Source: an endosymbiont of unidentified scaly snail isolate Monju (GTDB lineage: Bacteria > Pseudomonadota > Gammaproteobacteria > Chromatiales > Chromatiaceae). From it: DNA of 64,000 nt. Shown here in pieces: positions 8,170-18,727 of the stretch. Position numbers and translations under genes: made by a program. The stretch covers positions 1,054,001 to 1,118,000 of the forward strand of contig NZ_AP012978.1 of assembly GCF_000801295.1 (NCBI RefSeq). The letters are read 5' to 3'. Each line of letters begins with the position of its first letter. Positions within the stretch are counted from its first letter, which is position 1. The notes beneath the pieces were generated by a model. The model was not told the origin of the DNA, ran no database searches, and was given only the letters and a program-made list of their open reading frames with translations.

Positions 8170-9405
8170 TCATGTCCCTTGCTTTCTGTGTTCCGGCGTC
8201 AGTGAGGCATACAGCATCCGGAGCTGTTCATAGTGCCTCTCCGCCGTGAAGTCGGTGCGGATCTTTTCCGCCCCGGCTCGCCCCATTGCCAGCCGCTGTT
8301 CCCGTGAGGCCCACAGGTGGCGCATGCGCTCGGCCAGGGCCTCGGTGTCACCAGGGGGAAAGTGGAGGCCATCCTCGCCATGTTCGATGAGTTCCGGTAT
8401 GCCGCCCGAGTCCGCACCGATGACCGGAGTACCGACCGACAGTGATTCCAGTACCGACATCGGGCAGTTCTCGTACCATTCCGAAGGCAATACCGAAAAA
8501 CTCGCCGCGGACAACAATTCGGTCAGTTCATTGCCTGTCTTATAGCCGCAGAATGTGATATTCGCCAATCGGCGTCGTTCGGTCTCCGCTTTGAGATACT
8601 GTTCCATCGGCCCGGTTCCCACGATCTTGATAGGAATCTCCGGCGCCCTTTCACAGGCGTCGAGAAGGGTCTTCAGGCCCTTTTCGGCAGAGAGGCGGCC
8701 AATGTAGACGCCGTAACCGGCGTCCTTGCCGGCAAAGGCAAAGCGCTGGGTGTCCACAAAATTGGGAATATAGGTGATCTGCGATTCCGGGAAGCCATAT
8801 TCGATCATCTTGTTCCGATAGAAACGGCTGACCGCAATATAGCGGTCCACCTGCCGGTAGTAACCGAGTGCATGGTGAAGATACATCTCCACCGTGTTGA
8901 CCAGGCTGCCGGCGCGCGACCCCTTGGTGCAGCGATAACGCACACAATTATAGAAACGCTGGTCCTTGCAGGCTTCGCATACCCGTCCCTGGGTGTACAT
9001 CAGATAATTCGGACACAGGGGTTTCAGATCGTGCAGTGTCAGCACCAGCGGGACGCCGGCGTGGCGCAGCGGCCCGAACACCGAAGGTGAAATCTGGTGC
9101 TGAAAGATATGGAAATGAGCGATGTCGATCGCCTGTTCCCGCAGCAGTCGCGCCATGCGCCGGCGTGCTTCCAGCGAATAGATGATCCGTCCGGCCGCGC
9201 GCAGCTTTTGAATGGGGTCAGGCCGGTCGTAGTCGATGTGACTCACGAAATACCGGGAATAGTCACTGGGCAGGTTGCGCGGATCCTGCATGGAAAAGGG
9301 AACTACCCGGTGTCCATGTGATTGCAGCAACGCCATTTCATCGAAATAGACGGCCTCGCTGCCTCCCTTGCGCCAGAAGAACTTGTTGACGAATAGCAGA
9401 TTCAC
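8170..9405 (-). CDS. GT4-type glycosyltransferase with Cys-rich insert
   Basis: A GT-B-fold glycosyltransferase of about 411 residues. The N-terminal FFWRKGGSE loop, the TLHDLKPLCPNY segment, a cysteine cluster CEACKDQRFYNCVRYRC in the middle of the N-terminal half, the donor-domain start IGRLSAEKGL and the motif PSEWYENCPMSVLESLSVG are visible. The cysteine cluster occurs in a known subset of polysaccharide GT4 enzymes. I prefer the GTG at 9405, because the protein then begins VNLLFVNKFF at the first beta strand; an ATG at 9465 would add 20 unlikely residues. First gene of a minus-strand series that runs to the flippase. Confidence 0.85.
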   Translation of the reverse strand: MNLLFVNKFFWRKGGSEAVYFDEMALLQSHGHRVVPFSMQDPRNLPSDYSRYFVSHIDYDRPDPIQKLRAAGRIIYSLEARRRMARLLREQAIDIAHFHIFQHQISPSVFGPLRHAGVPLVLTLHDLKPLCPNYLMYTQGRVCEACKDQRFYNCVRYRCTKGSRAGSLVNTVEMYLHHALGYYRQVDRYIAVSRFYRNKMIEYGFPESQITYIPNFVDTQRFAFAGKDAGYGVYIGRLSAEKGLKTLLDACERAPEIPIKIVGTGPMEQYLKAETERRRLANITFCGYKTGNELTELLSAASFSVLPSEWYENCPMSVLESLSVGTPVIGADSGGIPELIEHGEDGLHFPPGDTEALAERMRHLWASREQRLAMGRAGAEKIRTDFTAERHYEQLRMLYASLTPEHRKQGT

Positions 9406-9913
9406 GATGCACAGCCTTTCCCGGGAAAAGCCTCCCGCCCGAAGATGAACGAAGCGACACAACATATCCTCGGCTGACGAAATCCTGCTGGCGTCGTGAG
9501 GGTGTTTCCCCTGTGAATCGAGGTCTGCGGCATGTGGGGCAGACTAGGCGTATTCGGTGACTTTTACAACGAGGCAGCGTGGCAGGTGTGGAAAGACGAC
9601 AAAAATGCCGGAGAATCGCCTTCGTTCTCGGCGGCGTATTGATCCACACAGGATGAAGCGCATGGGCTAACATACCCTGAGATATGAAAGGACTCCTGAA
9701 CAAGCTGTGAAACACGATCTTGCTGCCTCATGCAGGTATGGAAATCCACCGCGAGTGGGGAGGCAACGGCTCGCTACCCGAGGGGCCTCGGGCAGGGGGC
9801 TGGACGCATGAGTGGCGTTGTGGGTGGTGCAAGGAGGGAACAGCGCATGCCGAGCGTGCAAGCCGGTGGTGGTTGTTCCCGCAATCCTGGCGCGGAGAGG
9901 GGCAGCACGCACC
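9406..9913. other. Divergent intergenic region
   Basis: About 500 bp lie between the divergent glycosyltransferase and ATPase genes. No open frame resembles a family, and the codon use of the long upstream extension of the ATPase frame (from 9720) looks non-coding. The promoters of both transcription units should lie here, but I see no clear -35/-10 pair. A purine-rich GGAGAGGGG at about 9894-9902 could serve the ATPase start. Confidence 0.4.
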
Positions 9914-9917
9914 ATGT

Positions 9918-10838
9918 ATTGAAGCATTCTACGGGCTGACCGAGCGGCCTTTTTCGATCCTGCCCGATCCGGCCTTTCTGCACCTGGGCAGGCGCCATGC
10001 ACTGGCCTATAGCATGCTCGAGTATGGCATTGCCCACGGCGCCGGGTTCACGGTGATCACCGGAGGCGTCGGTTGCGGCAAGACCATCCTGATCCAGCAC
10101 CTGCTGGACAACCTGGGCGAGGGGATCACCGTCGGCCTGATCTCCAACACCTGCAAGGAGATCGGTGACCTGCTCAAGTGGGTGCTGCTCTCCTTCGGTC
10201 AGCCCTACGACGTGGACGACAAGGTGGCCTTGTTCGATCGCCTGCAACGTTTCCTCATCGACCAGTACGGTCGGGGGCAGCGCACGGTGCTGATCATCGA
10301 CGAGGCACAGAACCTGGATGGCGGAACACTCGAAGAGCTGCGCATGCTCTCCAATATCAATTCCGGCAAGGATCAGCTGCTGAACCTGGTACTGGTGGGT
10401 CAGCCCCAGCTGAAGGCCCTGTTGCGCCAGCCCGAGCTCGAGCAGTTCGTGCAGCGGGTCTCCTCCGATTTTCACGTCACGCCGCTGGAACGAGACGAGG
10501 TTGCCGAGTACATCCGGTATCGCCTGAAGGTGGCGGGGCGCGAGGAGCCCTTGTTCGAGGAAAATGCCGAGTTCGCCATCTTCAAGGCTTCGGGTGGGGT
10601 GCCGCGGCGGATCAACATCCTCTGCGACACCGCGCTGGTCTACGGCTTTTCCAGGGAGTCGGAACGTATTTCCACGCGCATCGTGTTGGAGATGTTGCGG
10701 GACAAGGCGAAATATGGGGTATTCGACCCGGTTGGTGAGGGATCCTCGTTGCTCACCAGCGAATCTCCCGACCCTGATGACAGGGCAGTGCCTTGCCCTG
10801 TCGATCCGGGACAAACCCCGCAGTTGCGCCGGAAGTAG
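9918..10838 (+). CDS. ExeA/GspA-type AAA ATPase (XrtA-associated type), start disturbed
   Basis: About 306 residues of an AAA ATPase with Walker A GGVGCGKT, Walker B TVLIIDEAQNL, and the arginine-rich VPRRINILCDTAL sensor region. Members are found in type II secretion loci and in exopolysaccharide clusters with exosortase (XrtA-associated). No peptidoglycan-binding tail is present. Homologues start M-Y-x-x-F-Y-G-L; here ATG TAT at 9914-9919 is followed by an extra T, so that ATG reads into TGA at once and the coding frame has only ATT at 9918. Either an ATT start or a one-base insertion is implied. Its position after a polysaccharide gene set suggests a role in exopolysaccharide chain-length control or export. 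Confidence 0.8.
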   Translation: MEAFYGLTERPFSILPDPAFLHLGRRHALAYSMLEYGIAHGAGFTVITGGVGCGKTILIQHLLDNLGEGITVGLISNTCKEIGDLLKWVLLSFGQPYDVDDKVALFDRLQRFLIDQYGRGQRTVLIIDEAQNLDGGTLEELRMLSNINSGKDQLLNLVLVGQPQLKALLRQPELEQFVQRVSSDFHVTPLERDEVAEYIRYRLKVAGREEPLFEENAEFAIFKASGGVPRRINILCDTALVYGFSRESERISTRIVLEMLRDKAKYGVFDPVGEGSSLLTSESPDPDDRAVPCPVDPGQTPQLRRK

Positions 10839-10872
10839 GGGCTGCGGCGATCCGGCTGTTAGAATCGCCGGT

Positions 10873-11670
10873 ATGCTGGAACAGATTCGCATCGTGCTGG
10901 TCGAGACCTCGCACCCGGGCAACATCGGGGCGGTGGCGCGTGCCATGAAGAACATGGGACTGTCGCGGCTGGTGCTGGTGCGCCCCAAGGTCTTTCCCTC
11001 GCCCGAGGCCGACGCGCGTGCCTCCGGGGCCCAGGACCTGCTGGCCGCGGCCCGCGTGGTGGATGACCTGGAGGCCGCGGTGGCCGACTGCCCGGTGGTG
11101 ATCGGCGCCAGTGCGCGCAAGCGTTCCACCCTGTGGACCGCCATGGACCCGCGCGAGATGGCGGCACTGGCCCTCGAGCAGACCGCGCACGGCACGGTGG
11201 CGCTGGTATTCGGGCGCGAGCGCACTGGCCTGACCTCTGCCGAGCTCGATCGTTGCAGCCACCTGGTACACATCCCGGCCAATCCCGATTATTCCTCGCT
11301 CAACATCGCCATGGCGGTGCAGGTGCTCGGCTACGAGCTGCGCATGGCGGTACTCACGGAGCAGCCGGTGTCCGTGACTGTCGCCGAGTCCGACCCACCG
11401 GCCACCGCAGCGCAGATGGAGGGCCTGTTTGCCCACCTCGAGCAGGCCCTGCACGACATCGGCTTTCTGCAAACGGGGCGCGAGGGACGCATCATGCAGC
11501 GCCTGCGGCGGCTGTTTCATCGCGCACGGCCCGATCAGCGCGAGGTCAATATCCTGCGTGGCATCCTCAGTGCGGCACAGGGTGCCAAGTCCATGCGTGC
11601 CCCGGAGGCCGATTCTTCCGATCGTCCCGGGGTTGCCAGCGGCGGTGGCGAGCCGCATGCTTCCCGGTAG
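10873..11670 (+). CDS. trmJ: tRNA (cytidine/uridine-2'-O-)-methyltransferase TrmJ
   Basis: A 265-residue SPOUT methyltransferase predicted to 2'-O-methylate position 32 of certain tRNAs in the cytoplasm. The N-terminal VLVETSHPGNIGAVARAMKN, the FGRERTGLT loop and the knot segment NPDYSSLNIAMAVQVLGYE are diagnostic of TrmJ. The C-terminal extension (about residues 165-265) contains the FLQTGREGRIMQRLRRLFHRA helix that binds tRNA in this family. The ATG at 10873 is chosen because the fold begins at once; upstream reading is the tail of the ATPase region. It precedes cysE and the isc cluster, the same neighbourhood as in E. coli and Pseudomonas. Confidence 0.95.
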   Translation: MLEQIRIVLVETSHPGNIGAVARAMKNMGLSRLVLVRPKVFPSPEADARASGAQDLLAAARVVDDLEAAVADCPVVIGASARKRSTLWTAMDPREMAALALEQTAHGTVALVFGRERTGLTSAELDRCSHLVHIPANPDYSSLNIAMAVQVLGYELRMAVLTEQPVSVTVAESDPPATAAQMEGLFAHLEQALHDIGFLQTGREGRIMQRLRRLFHRARPDQREVNILRGILSAAQGAKSMRAPEADSSDRPGVASGGGEPHASR

Positions 11671-11691
11671 TCGATCCTGGAATCTTCATCG

Positions 11692-12525
11692 ATGTTCGAG
11701 AACCTGAAAGAAGACCTGAGCGTCGTGTTCGACCGCGATCCCGCGGCGCGCAACACCTTCGAGATCCTCACTACCTACCCGGGGGTGCATGCCCTGTTGT
11801 TCCATCGCCTGGCGCATGCGCTCTGGAACCTGGGCGCCAAGTGGCTGGCGCGCCTGGTTTCTTACCTGGCACGCTGGCTCACCGGCATCGAGATCCACCC
11901 GGCGGCGCGCATCGGCCGGCGCTTCTTCATCGATCACGGCATGGGCGTGGTGATCGGCGAGACCGCGGTGATCGGCGACGACTGTACCCTGTATCACGGT
12001 GTCACCCTGGGGGGGACGAGCTGGGAGAAGGGCAAGCGTCACCCGACACTGGGCAATGGCGTGGTGGTGGGCGCCGGGGCCAAGGTGCTGGGGCCGATCG
12101 AGATCGGTGACGGCGCGCGCATCGGCTCCAACGCAGTGGTGGTCAAGGCCGTACCGGCAGGTGCCACCGTGGTTGGGGTGCCAGGCAGGCTGATCGAGCG
12201 CAAGCCCGAGGACATCGACACCAGCCATCGCCAGAAGCTGGCCAGCAAGATGGGCTTCGACGCCTATGGGGCTACCCGTGATGCCCCCGACCCGGTGGCA
12301 CACGCGGTCAACTGCATGCTCGATCATCTGCACGTGATGGAGACGCGCATGAAGCAGATGTGTGAGGCCCTGCGCGCCGCCGGATTCGAGCCGCCCGAAG
12401 GGGCCCAGGACATCCCCGATCTGCCCGCCTGCGAGATCATCTCCACCGCCGAGGAACTACGCCGCATGCACCTTGACGAGGACGGGGTGGAACAGGCCCC
12501 GGAAGAGGGGGATTCACGGCCCTGA
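11692..12525 (+). CDS. cysE: Serine O-acetyltransferase
   Basis: A 277-residue serine acetyltransferase making O-acetylserine, the carbon precursor of cysteine. The N-terminal helical part is followed by a left-handed beta-helix with hexapeptide repeats ([18 protein letters not shown] to about residue 165). The catalytic His-Gly-Met-Gly and TLGGT elements are present. The C-terminal part is longer than the core needed for catalysis and runs to PEEGDSRP. Placement directly before iscR fits the common cysE-iscR-iscS arrangement linking cysteine supply with Fe-S cluster assembly. The start lies 21 bp after the trmJ stop. Confidence 0.95.
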   Translation: MFENLKEDLSVVFDRDPAARNTFEILTTYPGVHALLFHRLAHALWNLGAKWLARLVSYLARWLTGIEIHPAARIGRRFFIDHGMGVVIGETAVIGDDCTLYHGVTLGGTSWEKGKRHPTLGNGVVVGAGAKVLGPIEIGDGARIGSNAVVVKAVPAGATVVGVPGRLIERKPEDIDTSHRQKLASKMGFDAYGATRDAPDPVAHAVNCMLDHLHVMETRMKQMCEALRAAGFEPPEGAQDIPDLPACEIISTAEELRRMHLDEDGVEQAPEEGDSRP

Positions 12526-12550
12526 AAACCCGGCAGTCCGTGTGCCTGGA

Positions 12551-12582
12551 ATACTTGACTAATTTAGTCGGCAATGTATAGT
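12551..12582 (+). promoter_or_regulatory. iscR promoter with overlapping IscR type 1 site
   Basis: A sigma70-like promoter with -35 TTGACT (12555-12560), a 16-bp spacer and -10 TATAGT (12577-12582). Positions 12551-12575 match the E. coli IscR type 1 consensus (palindromic GACT...AGTC core with flanking ATAC and GGC..AT) at all but one position by my comparison. The operator covers the -35 and spacer, so holo-IscR should repress its own operon as in E. coli. Confidence 0.85.
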
Positions 12583-12613
12583 TCAGCGCAGTTGAGTTCT
12601 GGAGTGCCGGGCT

Positions 12614-13102
12614 GTGAGACTGACCACAAAAGGCCGTTATGCGGTGACTGCCATGCTGGATCTGGCGCTGCACCACGGCGAGGGGCCCATCACGCTGGCC
12701 GACATCGCCCAGCGCCAGGGTATCTCGCTTTCCTACCTGGAGCAGCTGTTTTCGCGCCTGCGCAAGCGTCAGCTCGTGAGCAGCGTGCGCGGGCCGGGCG
12801 GCGGCTACACGCTGGGGCGCGGTGCGGCCGAGATCTCGGTGGCTGAGGTCATTACCGCAGTCGACGAGAACGTCGATACCACCCGCTGTGGTGGCGCGCA
12901 CAACTGCCAGGACAATCAGAAGTGCCTCACCCATGAGTTGTGGCACGACCTGAGCGACCGTATTCACGACTATCTCAGTCAGATCAGCCTGGACGACCTG
13001 ATGCGGCGGCGCGGCGTGCAGGAAGTAGCGCGTCGCCAGGAAGACGTGGCGCCTGCGGTGTCGCCGGAAACCATCAAGACGGGCAGTGCGCGAGCCCAGT
13101 AG
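12614..13102 (+). CDS. iscR: Fe-S cluster regulator IscR
   Basis: A 162-residue Rrf2-family repressor starting at GTG 12614 (protein start [18 protein letters not shown]). The winged helix includes [21 protein letters not shown] and the wing GPGGGY. Three cysteines in the pattern C-x5-C-x5-C followed by LTHELW match the [2Fe-2S] ligands (three Cys and a His) of IscR. It should repress the isc operon when the cluster is present and bind other sites as apo-protein. A near-consensus IscR site overlaps its promoter. The C-terminal tail after about residue 135 is low-complexity and variable. Confidence 0.96.
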   Translation: MRLTTKGRYAVTAMLDLALHHGEGPITLADIAQRQGISLSYLEQLFSRLRKRQLVSSVRGPGGGYTLGRGAAEISVAEVITAVDENVDTTRCGGAHNCQDNQKCLTHELWHDLSDRIHDYLSQISLDDLMRRRGVQEVARRQEDVAPAVSPETIKTGSARAQ

Positions 13103-13122
13103 CAGCTAGAGGTCATTACAAG

Positions 13123-14337
13123 ATGAAACTGCCGATCTATTTCGATTATTCCGCCACCACGCCTTGCGATCCGCGGGTGGCCGAAAAAATGTGCGGCTGC
13201 CTGACGCTCGACGGCGTGTTCGGCAACCCGGCCTCGCGCTCACACGCCTTTGGCTGGGCGGCCGAGAAGCTGGTCGAAGAGGCCCGCGAACAGGTGGCCG
13301 AGCTGGTGAACGCCAATCCCAAGGAGATCGTCTGGACCTCCGGTGCCACCGAGTCGGACAACCTGGCGATCAAGGGTGCGGCGCATTTCTACCAGAAGAA
13401 GGGCAAACATATCGTCACCGTCAAGACCGAGCACAAGGCGGTGCTGGATCCCTGCCGCCAGCTCGAGCGCGAGGGTTTCGAGGTCACCTATCTGGATGTT
13501 CAGGAGAACGGCCTGCTCGACCTCGGTGCGTTCCGCGAGGCCATTCGTGAAGATACCATCCTGGCCTCGGTGATGCACGTGAACAACGAGATCGGCGTGA
13601 TCCAGGACATCGAGGCGATCGGCAATATCTGTCGCGAGCACAAGGTGATCTTCCATGTCGATGCCGCGCAGAGTGCCGGCAAGGTGCCCATCGATCTGGC
13701 CAAGCTGCCAGTCGACCTGATGAGCTTCTCGGCGCACAAGATCTACGGTCCCAAGGGGGTCGGTGCGCTGTACGTCCGCCGCAAGCCGCGAGTGCGCATC
13801 GAGGCGCAGATGCACGGTGGCGGCCATGAGCGTGGCATGCGCTCGGGTACCCTGGCCATCCACCAGATCGTGGGCATGGGCGAAGCCTTCCGCATCGCGA
13901 AAGAGGAGATGGCCGAGGAGAATGCCCGCCTGCTGCGTCTGCGCAACAAGCTCTACGAGGGCTTCAAGGACATGGAAGAGGTCTATGTCAACGGGGACCT
14001 CGAGCGCCGTGTGGCCGGCAATCTGAACATCAGCTTCAATTTTGTCGAGGGCGAGAGCCTGATGATGGCGCTCAAGGACATCGCCGTGTCCTCGGGCAGT
14101 GCCTGCACCTCGGCCAGCCTGGAGCCCAGCTACGTGCTGCGTGCCCTGGGGCGCAGCGACGAGCTGGCGCACAGCTCGCTGCGTTTCAGTCTCGGCCGTT
14201 TCACCACCGAGGAAGAGGTCGACTACGTGATCGAGCAGGTGCGCCGCCAGGTCGAACGCCTGCGCGAGCTCAGTCCTCTTTGGGACATGTACAAGGAAGG
14301 CATCGATCTGGACTCGGTGCAGTGGGCCGCGCACTGA
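13123..14337 (+). CDS. iscS: Cysteine desulfurase IscS
   Basis: A 404-residue PLP enzyme that removes sulfur from cysteine and passes it to IscU and other acceptors. Lys206 in [10 protein letters not shown] is the PLP lysine and Cys328 in SSGSACTS is the persulfide cysteine, both at the same numbers as in E. coli IscS. The PLP-contact segments TSGATESDN and [10 protein letters not shown] are intact. Length equals the E. coli enzyme. The ATG follows a short gap after iscR. Unusually, a separate RNA-binding protein gene lies between it and iscU. Confidence 0.97.
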   Translation: MKLPIYFDYSATTPCDPRVAEKMCGCLTLDGVFGNPASRSHAFGWAAEKLVEEAREQVAELVNANPKEIVWTSGATESDNLAIKGAAHFYQKKGKHIVTVKTEHKAVLDPCRQLEREGFEVTYLDVQENGLLDLGAFREAIREDTILASVMHVNNEIGVIQDIEAIGNICREHKVIFHVDAAQSAGKVPIDLAKLPVDLMSFSAHKIYGPKGVGALYVRRKPRVRIEAQMHGGGHERGMRSGTLAIHQIVGMGEAFRIAKEEMAEENARLLRLRNKLYEGFKDMEEVYVNGDLERRVAGNLNISFNFVEGESLMMALKDIAVSSGSACTSASLEPSYVLRALGRSDELAHSSLRFSLGRFTTEEEVDYVIEQVRRQVERLRELSPLWDMYKEGIDLDSVQWAAH

Positions 14338-14594
14338 GCCTGTCGCCGAAAGGCCGGTGACATCTCCGGGATTGGGGTATCATCCCCGGTCTGGAAAATC
14401 GCAGGCGCGGACCTGCCAGCGTGGTCACAGACGTTCTTCGGGCACCGGGGTGCCGGACTTGTAACGGGCCTGTCATTTCGCTGACGAAAGAATTGGCCTC
14501 GCCGTCAGGGCGGGGCGGTCCACGATCCGATGGGTGACTTGGTCGGATCGCGGAGTTCGGGAATGACAAGGCACGGCTAATTGAGAAAAGTTCG
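14338..14594 (+). other. iscS-RRM gene spacer with hairpin
   Basis: A 257-bp gap interrupts the isc cluster. It holds a stable hairpin: an 8-bp perfect stem CGATCCGA (14523-14530) with TCGGATCG (14543-14550). This ends about 45 bp before the start of the RRM protein gene. A GC-rich pair around 14500-14518 may form another stem. No run of T follows, so it is not a standard terminator. It may be a 5' leader structure for the RNA-binding protein. Confidence 0.45.
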
Positions 14595-14843
14595 ATGAAG
14601 AATATCTATGTAGGCAACCTGGCATACAGCGTCTCCGACGACGAGCTCCGCGAGGCATTCGCGGCCTATGGCGAGGTGGCGCGCGCCAAGGTGATCATGG
14701 ACCGCGACACCGGTCGCTCCAAGGGCTTCGGTTTTGTGGAGATGCCCAACGACAGCGAGGCCCAGGCCGCGATCGACGGTCTGAACGAGCAGCCGATCAA
14801 CGGCCGCAACGTGCGGGTCAACGAGGCACGTCCGCGCAACTGA
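14595..14843 (+). CDS. Small RRM-domain RNA-binding protein
   Basis: An 82-residue protein made of a single RNA recognition motif. RNP2 is IYVGNL at residues 4-9 and RNP1 is KGFGFVEM near residues 43-50, with the usual beta-alpha-beta spacing. Such proteins in bacteria are often cold-induced and act as RNA chaperones. The gene interrupts the isc operon between iscS and iscU, which is not the usual order, and is preceded by a hairpin leader. It probably has its own transcriptional or post-transcriptional control. No glycine-rich tail is present; the protein ends EARPRN. Confidence 0.93.
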   Translation: MKNIYVGNLAYSVSDDELREAFAAYGEVARAKVIMDRDTGRSKGFGFVEMPNDSEAQAAIDGLNEQPINGRNVRVNEARPRN

Positions 14844-14921
14844 TCCGTCGCACATGCCGGGCCCTGTGTCCGGCATGTCGAAACGATTCGAGACACAGCC
14901 TGGATTCGGGAGGCAGCATTC

Positions 14922-15305
14922 ATGGCGTACAGTGACAAGGTCATCGATCATTACGAGAATCCGCGCAACGTGGGCACTCTGGACAAGGATGCGCCAAACG
15001 TTGGGATCGGCATGGTGGGTGCGCCAGCGTGTGGTGACGTGATGCGTCTGCAGATCCAGGTGAACGAGGATGGCGTGATCGAGGACGCCAAGTTCAAGAC
15101 CTACGGCTGTGGTTCGGCGATCGCCTCGAGCTCGCTGCTCACCGAGTGGGTAAAGGGCAAGACACTGGAAGAGGCGCGCCAGATCAAGAACACCGACATT
15201 GCCGAGGAGCTGGCGCTGCCGCCGGTGAAGGTGCATTGCTCGGTGCTGGCCGAGGATGCCATCAAGGCGGCGATCGAGGACTTGCAGAAGAAGCAGGGCA
15301 ACTGA
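14922..15305 (+). CDS. iscU: Fe-S scaffold protein IscU
   Basis: A 127-residue scaffold on which [2Fe-2S] and [4Fe-4S] clusters are built. Cluster ligands Cys37, Cys63 and Cys106 and the nearby Asp39 and His105 match E. coli numbering. The LPPVKVHC segment, which is the HscA chaperone recognition site, is intact. It should receive sulfur from IscS and hand clusters on with HscA/HscB. The ATG at 14922 follows a GGGAGG-like sequence. About 80 bp separate it from the RRM gene. Confidence 0.97.
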   Translation: MAYSDKVIDHYENPRNVGTLDKDAPNVGIGMVGAPACGDVMRLQIQVNEDGVIEDAKFKTYGCGSAIASSSLLTEWVKGKTLEEARQIKNTDIAEELALPPVKVHCSVLAEDAIKAAIEDLQKKQGN

Positions 15306-15327
15306 GTTTTTTCACGGAGGTTCGGAC

Positions 15328-15651
15328 ATGGCGATCACTCTGAGCGATGCGGCGGCCGAACGGGTCCGGCGCTTTCTCGACAACCGGGGCTCCGGGATCG
15401 GGGTGCGCCTGGGCGTCAAGACCTCCGGCTGTTCCGGTATGGCTTATGTAATGGAGTTCGTCGACGAGCTCCACGAGGACGACGTGGTCTTCGAGGACAA
15501 GGGCGTCAAGGTCATCATCGACCAGAAGAGCCTGGTCTACCTGGACGGCACCGAGCTCGACTACGCCAAGGAAGGACTCAACGAGGGCTTCGTGTTCAAC
15601 AACCCCAATGTCAAGGATCAGTGCGGTTGCGGAGAGAGTTTCACCGTCTGA
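15328..15651 (+). CDS. iscA: A-type Fe-S carrier IscA
   Basis: A 107-residue A-type carrier protein. The three conserved cysteines are Cys35 (TSGCSGMAY), Cys99 and Cys101 (DQCGCGESF), identical in position to E. coli IscA. It binds iron or Fe-S clusters and passes them to apo-targets. The start ATG is preceded by CGGAGG. It follows iscU by 22 bp in the usual order. Confidence 0.97.
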   Translation: MAITLSDAAAERVRRFLDNRGSGIGVRLGVKTSGCSGMAYVMEFVDELHEDDVVFEDKGVKVIIDQKSLVYLDGTELDYAKEGLNEGFVFNNPNVKDQCGCGESFTV

Positions 15652-15715
15652 ACGATGGCCCGGCCCGTCCTCCGCACGCCCGCTTCCGCGGGCGTTGTCG
15701 GTGGAGAGAGGACCC

Positions 15716-16260
15716 ATGATCAACCTGTCCAGCAACCATTTTGAACTGTTCGGCCTGCCGGTAGCTTTTGTGCTCGACAGCCAGGCGCTGGCTGAGCGTT
15801 ACCGGGAGTTGCAACGGGCAGTGCATCCCGACCGTTTCGCCAGTGCTTCCGACCAGGAGCAGCGCCTGGCGCTGCAACAGGCGACCCGGGTCAACGAGGC
15901 CTACGAGACCCTGCGCGATCCGTTGCGTCGAGCGCAGTACCTGTTGCAGTTGCACGGTATCGACAGCGACGGCGAGACGGCCACCACGCGCGATGCCGGC
16001 TTCCTGATGCGGCAGATGGAATTGCGCGAGGCATTGGCCGCGGTGCGCGACGCGCAGGATCCCGAGACGGAACTCGACGCGCTGATGCGCGAGATCCGGC
16101 AGATGATCGACAAGGAAGTGGCCCTGCTGACGGTACAGTTCGAAGAGGCCACGCCCGACGCGCTGAACGAGGCGCGCGAGACCGTATCGCGCATGCAGTT
16201 TCTGAACAAGTTGTACAACGAGGCCGAGGCGCTCGAGGCCGAAATGGAAGAATCCTACTG

Positions 16261-16261
<1 letters not shown>
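15716..16261 (+). CDS. hscB: Fe-S co-chaperone HscB
   Basis: A 181-residue J-domain co-chaperone. The N-terminal J-domain carries the catalytic HPD in the segment AVHPDRFAS, and the C-terminal helical part binds IscU. It stimulates the HscA ATPase and delivers IscU to it. Start ATG at 15716 follows GGAGAGAGG. Its stop overlaps the hscA start (TGATG), so translation of the two chaperones is coupled. Confidence 0.95.
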
Positions 16262-18135
<1,874 letters not shown>

Positions 18136-18164
18136 GCCGCGAGGCGGCCGACAGGAAAGCCACC

Positions 18165-18500
18165 ATGCCGAAGATCATTTTTCTACCGCACGAGGAAATC
18201 TGCCCAGAGGGTGCAGTCATCGAGGCTGAGCCGGGCACCACCATCTGTGAGGCGGCGCTGGCCAACGACATCGATATCGAGCACGCCTGCGAGATGTCCT
18301 GTGCCTGCACCACCTGCCACGTCATCGTGCGCGAGGGTTACGATTCGCTCAACGAACCGAGCGAGGAGGAGGAAGACCTGCTGGACAAGGCCTGGGGGCT
18401 GGAGCCCGAATCGCGCCTGTCCTGCCAGGCGGTGGTGGACGACGAGGATCTGGTCGTCGAGATTCCCAAGTACACCATCAACTACGCCAAGGAAAACTGA
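18165..18500 (+). CDS. fdx: [2Fe-2S] ferredoxin of the isc system
   Basis: A 111-residue adrenodoxin-type ferredoxin. Cluster cysteines C42, C48, C51 and the distant one in the LSCQ segment follow the Isc ferredoxin pattern ACEMSCACTTC, which also has the extra Cys46. It supplies electrons for cluster assembly on IscU. I choose the ATG at 18165; an in-frame ATG at 18132, overlapping the hscA stop, would add 11 residues not seen in the family. Confidence 0.95.
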   Translation: MPKIIFLPHEEICPEGAVIEAEPGTTICEAALANDIDIEHACEMSCACTTCHVIVREGYDSLNEPSEEEEDLLDKAWGLEPESRLSCQAVVDDEDLVVEIPKYTINYAKEN

Positions 18501-18513
18501 GGAGCATAGCGCC

Positions 18514-18717
18514 ATGGGCCTGAAGTGGACCGATACCTTGGACATTGTCATTGAGCTGGACGAGGCGCACCCCGATGTGGATCCCATGAAGGTCAACTTC
18601 GTCGACCTGATGCAGTGGGTGCTCGAGCTGCCCGACTTCGAGGACACCGAGGAGCGCTGCGGCGAGAAGATCCTGGAGGCCATCCAGATGGCCTGGATCG
18701 AAGAGCGGGAAGACTGA
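18514..18717 (+). CDS. iscX: IscX (YfhJ) Fe-S assembly accessory protein
   Basis: A 67-residue acidic protein with the IscX pattern GLKWTDTLDIVIEL, PDVDPMKVNFVDL and a C-terminal helix ending EERED. In E. coli IscX binds IscS and iron and modulates cluster assembly. GGAG before the ATG acts as ribosome-binding site. It closes the isc cluster; in Pseudomonas ndk follows directly, but here relA intervenes. Confidence 0.95.
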   Translation: MGLKWTDTLDIVIELDEAHPDVDPMKVNFVDLMQWVLELPDFEDTEERCGEKILEAIQMAWIEERED

Positions 18718-18727
18718 ATCTGCCCCC

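Noticed and set aside
14470-14520. GC-rich stem after iscS as a terminator
   Set aside because: No T run follows, and isc genes continue downstream in the same direction.
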